Of a DNA stretch of 10,598 bases, positions 6,669-10,598 are shown piece after piece; within the stretch, counting starts at the first letter, position 1; every line of letters begins with the position of its first letter. This DNA comes from Candidatus Bathyarchaeota archaeon (lineage in GTDB: Archaea > Thermoproteota > Bathyarchaeia > Bathyarchaeales > WUQV01). The translations under genes and the position numbers were made by a program. Location: assembly GCA_009889585.1 (NCBI GenBank), contig WUQV01000065.1, positions 1 through 10,598 on the forward strand, written 5' to 3'. Below the pieces are notes generated by a model, which saw only the letters and a program-made list of their open reading frames with translations, did not search any database and was not told the origin of the DNA.

Positions 6669-7859
6669 CTAAGCTATTTTAAGCCATTTGGCTATTTCAT
6701 CCGCTTCCTTAGGATCCTTTTGGGAGATGATCCGAAGGTAAGGTAAGAACTCCTTCAAAGCCCTCCTCGTCGATATATGGCACTTTCGCCCTATTTCCTT
6801 AGCCATAGCCGTTTGCAGCTCCCTTTCACGTTTCATCATCGAAAGCCATTTCACGCGCTTCGGGAAGTACATAGGGGCCCAACCCATCGGCTTCGCCCTC
6901 CTAGCCATCGCGACTCCAGCCGTCATTAAATCCACGGCATAGCTCGCTAACTTCCAATTGCGCGTTAAACGCGCCTTCGTTCTATATAAATCAGCTATAG
7001 CCAAACGATCCATAGCTTCAGCTAAATCATAAGGATCTCGCAAATGATAAGGTACATTTTCATAAATCCATTCAAATAACATATCTAAGTCAGCATCAAA
7101 CATATCTACAGCTTGTCTTGAACCCTCACATGTTCTCGCGTAAAAAATCAAACGTAATACTTGAAATACTTCCCCCTTACGATCTCGATGGGTTAAAAAC
7201 GCAACTTCCTCATGAGTTAAGCGCTCCTTGCCTTGAGCTAAAACTTGTAAGTCGTTTACAGCTGAGCGAACGTCCCCCTCCGAGCGTTTAGCGATGATGT
7301 TTAACGCCATTTCATCGGCCGTTACGCCCTCTCGTGAGCAAATGTTCTTAAGATGTCTTACGATGTCGCGAGCCGAAGGCCTTTTGAACTCTATCATAAG
7401 GCATCGTTGACGAAGGGTTAAAAACCTCGGCTCGTAAGGATCGTTAACGATCAACACGATGGGACATCTGGCCTCTTTAATCACTCGGATTATCGCCTCT
7501 AAGCCACCTCGATCCTCCGCTCCGGATATGCCGTCTAACTCGTCTATGAGTATCAACCGCTTCCTTCCGAAGAGCGTCTTATATCGAGAGGCTAAGCCTA
7601 TGAGGCGGTTAACGACTTCCTCGGTTCGATAATCGCTTGCGTTAGTCTCGACGAGCTCGATGTCGAAATCTCGAGCCAATGCTTCGACTGCGACCGTCTT
7701 GCCAACCCCAGGGGGCCCGTACAATAACGCGGCTCGTCTCTCTGGGACGCCTTTATCCCAAGACCTAGCCCATTCGACGAGCTCTCGAATGGCCTCCTTA
7801 TTGCCGACGACTTCGGCTAACGACCTCGGCTTATGCCTCACGGTCCAAATCTCGTACAT
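6669..7859 (-). CDS. rfcL: Replication factor C large subunit (clamp loader)
   Basis: RFC-L is the single large subunit of the archaeal clamp loader, which with four RFC-S copies opens PCNA and loads it at primer-template junctions using ATP. The 396-aa AAA+ protein begins MYEIWTVRHKPRSLAEVVGN, typical of RFC-L. It has Walker A GPPGVGKT (48-55), the RFC motif NASD (73-76), Walker B LILIDELDG (102-110), sensor 1 VND (138-140) and sensor 2 GDVRSAVNDLQ (195-205). The SRC arginine-finger motif of RFC-S is replaced by RQRC (150-153), as expected for the large subunit. It ends at KWLKIA. It is shorter than many archaeal RFC-L proteins, and I see no PIP-box or charged C-terminal tail. ATG at 7859 is 11 bases after the rfcS stop; a weak AAGG precedes it. 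It converges on moaA with a 23-base gap. Confidence 0.95.
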   Translation of the reverse strand: MYEIWTVRHKPRSLAEVVGNKEAIRELVEWARSWDKGVPERRAALLYGPPGVGKTVAVEALARDFDIELVETNASDYRTEEVVNRLIGLASRYKTLFGRKRLILIDELDGISGAEDRGGLEAIIRVIKEARCPIVLIVNDPYEPRFLTLRQRCLMIEFKRPSARDIVRHLKNICSREGVTADEMALNIIAKRSEGDVRSAVNDLQVLAQGKERLTHEEVAFLTHRDRKGEVFQVLRLIFYARTCEGSRQAVDMFDADLDMLFEWIYENVPYHLRDPYDLAEAMDRLAIADLYRTKARLTRNWKLASYAVDLMTAGVAMARRAKPMGWAPMYFPKRVKWLSMMKRERELQTAMAKEIGRKCHISTRRALKEFLPYLRIISQKDPKEADEIAKWLKIA

Positions 7860-7870
7860 CAGCAGATGCC

Positions 7871-10207
7871 TTAACGTCCTTTTGCTATCTCACGGCTGGC
7901 TACGACGAATCGAGCTAAGAGGGCGCTTAATTGTATCTCCTCATCAGCCCCTTGAGTTAAGCGAAAGTCAACATCGCCTATCGCATCTATCAACTCGACC
8001 TTCCAATGCTCAGGTATATCGAGGCGAAATACCTCTTCATGTATTTGATGAAGAATATCACCTCCTGATGCGCCGTACTTAAATATTAAATCGCGTAACC
8101 TCTCCCTAGCCCTTACGAAGTCGCCGTTCATGGCTATTTTCAACATCTCCTTAATATCGATGGGGTTAGCGCGTCCGACGACTGAGTATACGACGTCAGC
8201 CGTCACAGGCTTGCCGATGGATGCTGCAGCTTGTAACGAATTTATCGCCCTCCTAAGGTCACCGGCTCCGATCTCATAAATAGCATTAAGGCCATCGTCG
8301 AGCAATTCAACGCCTTCATTTTTAGCAATATAACGTAAGTAAGCATCATGATCCTTCCTTGGCAAATACGTAAAGCGAAAGATAGCACATCTAGATTGAA
8401 GAGGCTCGATCAACTTTCCACTTATGTTCGCAATAAGTATGAATCTACACGTTTCAACGAACTTCTCCATAGTACGTCTTAAGGCCTGTTGAGCATCATC
8501 TGTCAGATTATCAGATTCATCTAAGATCATTATCTTAAATGGAACATCACCATATGCCCTAGTACGAGCAAATGTTTTTATCGTCTCACGAACTACATCT
8601 ATCCCTCTTTCATCGCTATTATGCAGAAGTACAGGCGTAGTTCCGCCCCAAAACATTTCGCTCCCCGGAACGGATACATCATAAACATAGCCATTGTATT
8701 CTTCAACTTCAACCTTTTCAACTAAGACGACAGATAGTGGAGAACGTATCAACTTTATTAAGTCCCTAACTTTTTCATCCCTTTCTAATAACTCCTTGCT
8801 GATAGATTCTTTCAAGAAATCTTCTACAAGTTCCTTCGATATCCTTTTCCTATCATCATATACATGATGTTTTAAGAATATTTTATATGGAACTCGCAAT
8901 CTTTTAAGGAACGTCTCTACGGTTTCTGCAGGTAAGAATTCAGTTTTTATATAAGAGTATGAAGGTAGTTTCCAAATAACTCTAGTCTCCCCTTCGAAGT
9001 GAGATGTATCTAAACCAGTTATCCTTCCAAGCCATGCTATATCAATCAAATTTTCCTTTGAAGCAGACCTATACCTAACGTATTGTCCCCATTCTCCAGA
9101 CGCATCTCCCATATAGCCCTTAAGAAAAGCCAACCTTTGTTGGCTGTCGGCTGAGTAAATGAATGATGGGACCCTTTTCGTAGTCGCATTGATTAAAATC
9201 CCGTCGTTGTAAAAGTGCTTTCTTAAAAACTTTGAAAACTGAGTGTTAAACGCCCTTACCTGTACGGAGGTTTTATTTGCAGGATTAAAGCCTGAGGGTG
9301 CGACCTCCATTTTTGAACTTATGCCGAAGCCCTCTCCGAGGATATCCCGAACTTGTTCGACTATCTCCATTTCACCTGGGTACTTGAGGATGGATATCGC
9401 CTGTCCACGCGTGCCTTCCTGTAAACACGCGCATCCCTCGGCTAAATACAAGCCGAATAACCAAGAAACTTCTCGAGTAAGGGCCATGCTCCTTAATATT
9501 GTTTTTACCTTTGGGTTCCTTACTAAACTGCCCTTTAACCTAATATGTAATTGAGGTTGGAACTCCTCAAAGTCTAAAAGAGTTTCCTCCCCTTCAAGCT
9601 TCGTCTTGAACGTAACTAGGAGATCTCCGCTTCGCAGCTCGCACGCTTTCTTCGGCACCAAACGCCCTTCTTCATCAATAACGACGACCGAATGGCTAAG
9701 GCTCGTCCTCACAGAGCCGCCCTCATAACTGATGTTCATGACATAACCGACTTTATGACGGGAGATCAGGTTAACAGGCATGAACCTCACGTTATAATCC
9801 CTATCTATCGATAAGATCTCTAAATCCTCGACTATCATGAAATTTCTCAGATCGTCGGCGAAGTATTCCTTAGCTAGCTCTCCGAAGTTTGTCCGCAGAA
9901 TCACTCCATTCTTCCTGACGAGGATCGGCGTATCAGGGGTGACGCTAGCATTGAGCTCTCTTATGTAGCTCATGTAAGCATCCCCATAAAGGTCGTAAGC
10001 TAAACAAAGCGCAGCCGTCGTCTTACCGGTGCCAGGAGGGCCCGCGAATATACAATTCGGCATGTTCTTCGCCTTGACGAAGCTCTTCAACCGTTTGATG
10101 ACTTCCTCTTGATCGATCATTTGATCTAACGACTTAGGTCTATACTTCTCCGCCCACAGCTCGAAGCTCAATCGACTAGCCTCTAAGGCGGTACGTGAAG
10201 CGATCAT
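7871..10207 (-). CDS. rfcS: Replication factor C small subunit, intein-containing precursor
   Basis: The 778-aa precursor consists of an 87-residue N-extein, a 443-residue intein (88-530) and a 248-residue C-extein; after splicing the clamp-loader subunit is 335 aa, the normal size. Extein motifs are LWAEKYRPKSLDQM (17-30), Walker A GPPGTGKTT (56-64), the RFC box rebuilt by splicing as LNA+SDERGIDVVRE, Walker B LDESDNLTDDAQQALRRTM (562-580), sensor 1 near IANIS (592-596), the arginine finger SRC (605-607) and sensor 2 GDLRRAINSLQ (649-659). Walker B reads DESD instead of the common DEAD. ATG at 10207 has AAGGAGG about 15 bases upstream, rather far. TTG at 10171 (residue 13) with GAGG 8 bases before it would start directly at MSFELWAEKYRP and is a real alternative. 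It forms an operon with rfcL, 11 bases downstream. Confidence 0.96.
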   Translation of the reverse strand: MIASRTALEASRLSFELWAEKYRPKSLDQMIDQEEVIKRLKSFVKAKNMPNCIFAGPPGTGKTTAALCLAYDLYGDAYMSYIRELNASVTPDTPILVRKNGVILRTNFGELAKEYFADDLRNFMIVEDLEILSIDRDYNVRFMPVNLISRHKVGYVMNISYEGGSVRTSLSHSVVVIDEEGRLVPKKACELRSGDLLVTFKTKLEGEETLLDFEEFQPQLHIRLKGSLVRNPKVKTILRSMALTREVSWLFGLYLAEGCACLQEGTRGQAISILKYPGEMEIVEQVRDILGEGFGISSKMEVAPSGFNPANKTSVQVRAFNTQFSKFLRKHFYNDGILINATTKRVPSFIYSADSQQRLAFLKGYMGDASGEWGQYVRYRSASKENLIDIAWLGRITGLDTSHFEGETRVIWKLPSYSYIKTEFLPAETVETFLKRLRVPYKIFLKHHVYDDRKRISKELVEDFLKESISKELLERDEKVRDLIKLIRSPLSVVLVEKVEVEEYNGYVYDVSVPGSEMFWGGTTPVLLHNSDERGIDVVRETIKTFARTRAYGDVPFKIMILDESDNLTDDAQQALRRTMEKFVETCRFILIANISGKLIEPLQSRCAIFRFTYLPRKDHDAYLRYIAKNEGVELLDDGLNAIYEIGAGDLRRAINSLQAAASIGKPVTADVVYSVVGRANPIDIKEMLKIAMNGDFVRARERLRDLIFKYGASGGDILHQIHEEVFRLDIPEHWKVELIDAIGDVDFRLTQGADEEIQLSALLARFVVASREIAKGR
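8618..9946 (-). mobile_element. Intein with LAGLIDADG homing endonuclease inside rfcS
   Basis: This in-frame 443-codon insertion splits the RFC motif between Ala87 and Ser531. Block A is SVTPDTPILVRKNG (88-101), with Ser as the first nucleophile. Block B is RTSLSHSVVV (167-176). Block F is YVYDVSVPGSEMF (507-519). Block G is TPVLLHN (524-530), followed by Ser+1 of the C-extein. The endonuclease domain includes LFGLYLAEG (250-258) with acidic Glu257, TKRVPSFI (343-350) and FLKGYMGDASG (361-371). Splicing residues S1, H529, N530 and S+1 are all present, so splicing is expected. In block B the Thr of the usual TxxH is Ser169, and block F has Glu/Met where His is common. The second LAGLIDADG motif reads GDASG, so the catalytic Asp is shifted or lost. 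Inteins at RFC sites are known in Methanocaldococcus and Pyrococcus. Confidence 0.95.
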
Positions 10208-10403
10208 TTAAGCTAGGCTTCGCCTCCTTCGTCAGAAGGGCTGCGATTTAAGGCTTAAGATGGCGAGGGAAATAAAATGTATTAAGCTTATTGATTCGAA
10301 ACGCGTCTTAACCAACGTTAAAGGTTATATCATGAGGCAATTGACGTCTTCATGTTTATAATCACGTTGAAGTCGTCGTATAACGATGTCTTTTACAAAA
10401 AAG
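10208..10403. other. Intergenic region upstream of rfcS
   Basis: No gene is recognisable in these 196 bases. On the minus strand it holds AAGGAGG (10223-10229) before rfcS and an AT-rich stretch around 10270-10283 that could be a TATA element about 65 bases before the start. An imperfect stem-loop (10343-10352 pairing with 10368-10377, one mismatch, 15-base loop) lies further upstream. The promoter of the rfcS-rfcL operon should be here, but no box stands out clearly. Confidence 0.4.
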
Positions 10404-10446
10404 TTAGCCAGAAAGCCCCTAACTAAAGTTAGGGGCTTTCTGGCTA
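10397..10446 (-). terminator. Hairpin terminator-like structure with U-tract
   Basis: A perfect 20-bp inverted repeat (10405-10424 with 10427-10446) is separated by only two bases (AA). Its core is GCCAGAAAGCCCCTAACT. Read on the minus strand it is followed by AACTTTTTTG, a run of six U (10397-10402), which is the form of an intrinsic terminator. It lies 17 bases after the stop of the partial minus-strand gene from the right edge and separates it from rfcS. On the plus strand no U-run follows. Such a long perfect hairpin is unusual for archaea, where a U-tract alone usually suffices, so a fold-back element is an alternative. Confidence 0.6.
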
Positions 10447-10463
10447 GCTGATGGTAAGCGATG

Positions 10464-10598
10464 TTAATCTCGCCTAATGATTAGGTTAAGCTTAAACTTC
10501 CTAGCTCCAGCGAGGAGTTGTTTCATTCCGACCCTTATCCTCTCAACGAGGTACGTATACGAGCTGATGGCGGGCCACGGTATATCCTTAGCCCCTCC
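10464..10598 (-). CDS. Unidentified protein, C-terminal fragment (N-terminus beyond right edge)
   Basis: The minus-strand frame is open from the window edge for 44 codons to TAA at 10464-10466. It reads GGAKDIPWPAISSYTYLVER, continues IRVGMKQLLAGARKFKLN and ends LIIRRD. Most codons begin with a purine, the composition is that of a soluble basic protein tail, and a terminator-like hairpin follows 17 bases after the stop; together these favour a real gene end. I do not recognise the family. The complementary plus-strand frame (ATG at 10477, open to the edge) is hydrophobic and less protein-like, and is taken as a shadow. Confidence 0.5.
   Translation of the reverse strand, partial: GGAKDIPWPAISSYTYLVERIRVGMKQLLAGARKFKLNLIIRRD

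Noticed and set aside
7660..8082. Plus-strand open frame of 140 codons
   Set aside because: It is antisense to the rfcL 5' end and rfcS 3' end and has no recognisable motifs.
10343..10377. Imperfect stem-loop upstream of rfcS
   Set aside because: One mismatch in ten pairs with a 15-base loop is not enough to support an RNA gene or operator.
1..10598. CRISPR arrays, rRNA and tandem repeats
   Set aside because: Reading through the window showed no regularly spaced direct repeats and no rRNA-like sequence.

Overview
The window comes from an archaeon. It carries clamp loader genes of the archaeal RFC small/large type (one interrupted by an intein), a heterodisulfide reductase (Hdr) cluster, Shine-Dalgarno (SD) led genes with some TTG starts, and TATA-like AT boxes. 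The mix of Hdr genes, molybdopterin genes and RFC-S/RFC-L fits an anaerobic, possibly thermophilic archaeon of the TACK side (Bathyarchaeia, Korarchaeota or methanogen-related lineages). That placement is inference; no rRNA or other marker is present.

Layout. (1) Bases 1-3967, minus strand: a tight Hdr operon read right to left. A short HdrA-like flavoprotein (434 aa) comes first, then a second HdrA (575 aa) with the N-terminal HdrA domain and C-terminal ferredoxin clusters, then a gene open at the left edge that fuses an MvhD domain, an HdrC domain and the start of an HdrB/HdrD-type CCG domain. (2) Bases 3968-4714: about 750 bases without an intact gene. It holds a possible decayed oxidoreductase tail (minus strand) directly before the Hdr operon, and a decayed IS6-like insertion sequence (transposase C-terminus plus one terminal repeat, plus strand). 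(3) Bases 4715-6645, plus strand: moaC-moaB-moaA for molybdenum/tungsten pterin cofactor. (4) Bases 6669-10207, minus strand: rfcS (with a 443-aa LAGLIDADG intein at the Asn-Ala/Ser-Asp site) followed 11 bases later by rfcL, convergent with moaA. (5) Bases 10208-10598: an intergenic stretch, a perfect 20-bp hairpin with a U-tract that looks like a terminator, and the C-terminal 44 codons of an unidentified minus-strand gene entering from the right edge.

How it fits together. The Hdr proteins would form a cytosolic flavin-based electron-transfer complex: MvhD passes electrons from a hydrogenase or formate dehydrogenase to HdrA, and the HdrC/HdrB part reduces a disulfide or related acceptor. 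The adjacent molybdopterin operon would supply cofactor to Mo/W enzymes such as formate dehydrogenase or aldehyde ferredoxin oxidoreductase, but none is encoded here, so the link is only suggestive. RFC-S and RFC-L load the PCNA sliding clamp in DNA replication.

The most unusual points are the two HdrA proteins with complementary domain content, the MvhD-HdrC-CCG fusion, the intein with an atypical second endonuclease motif, the IS6-like remnant, sharp composition switches inside moaA and rfcL, and the long perfect hairpin near the right edge.
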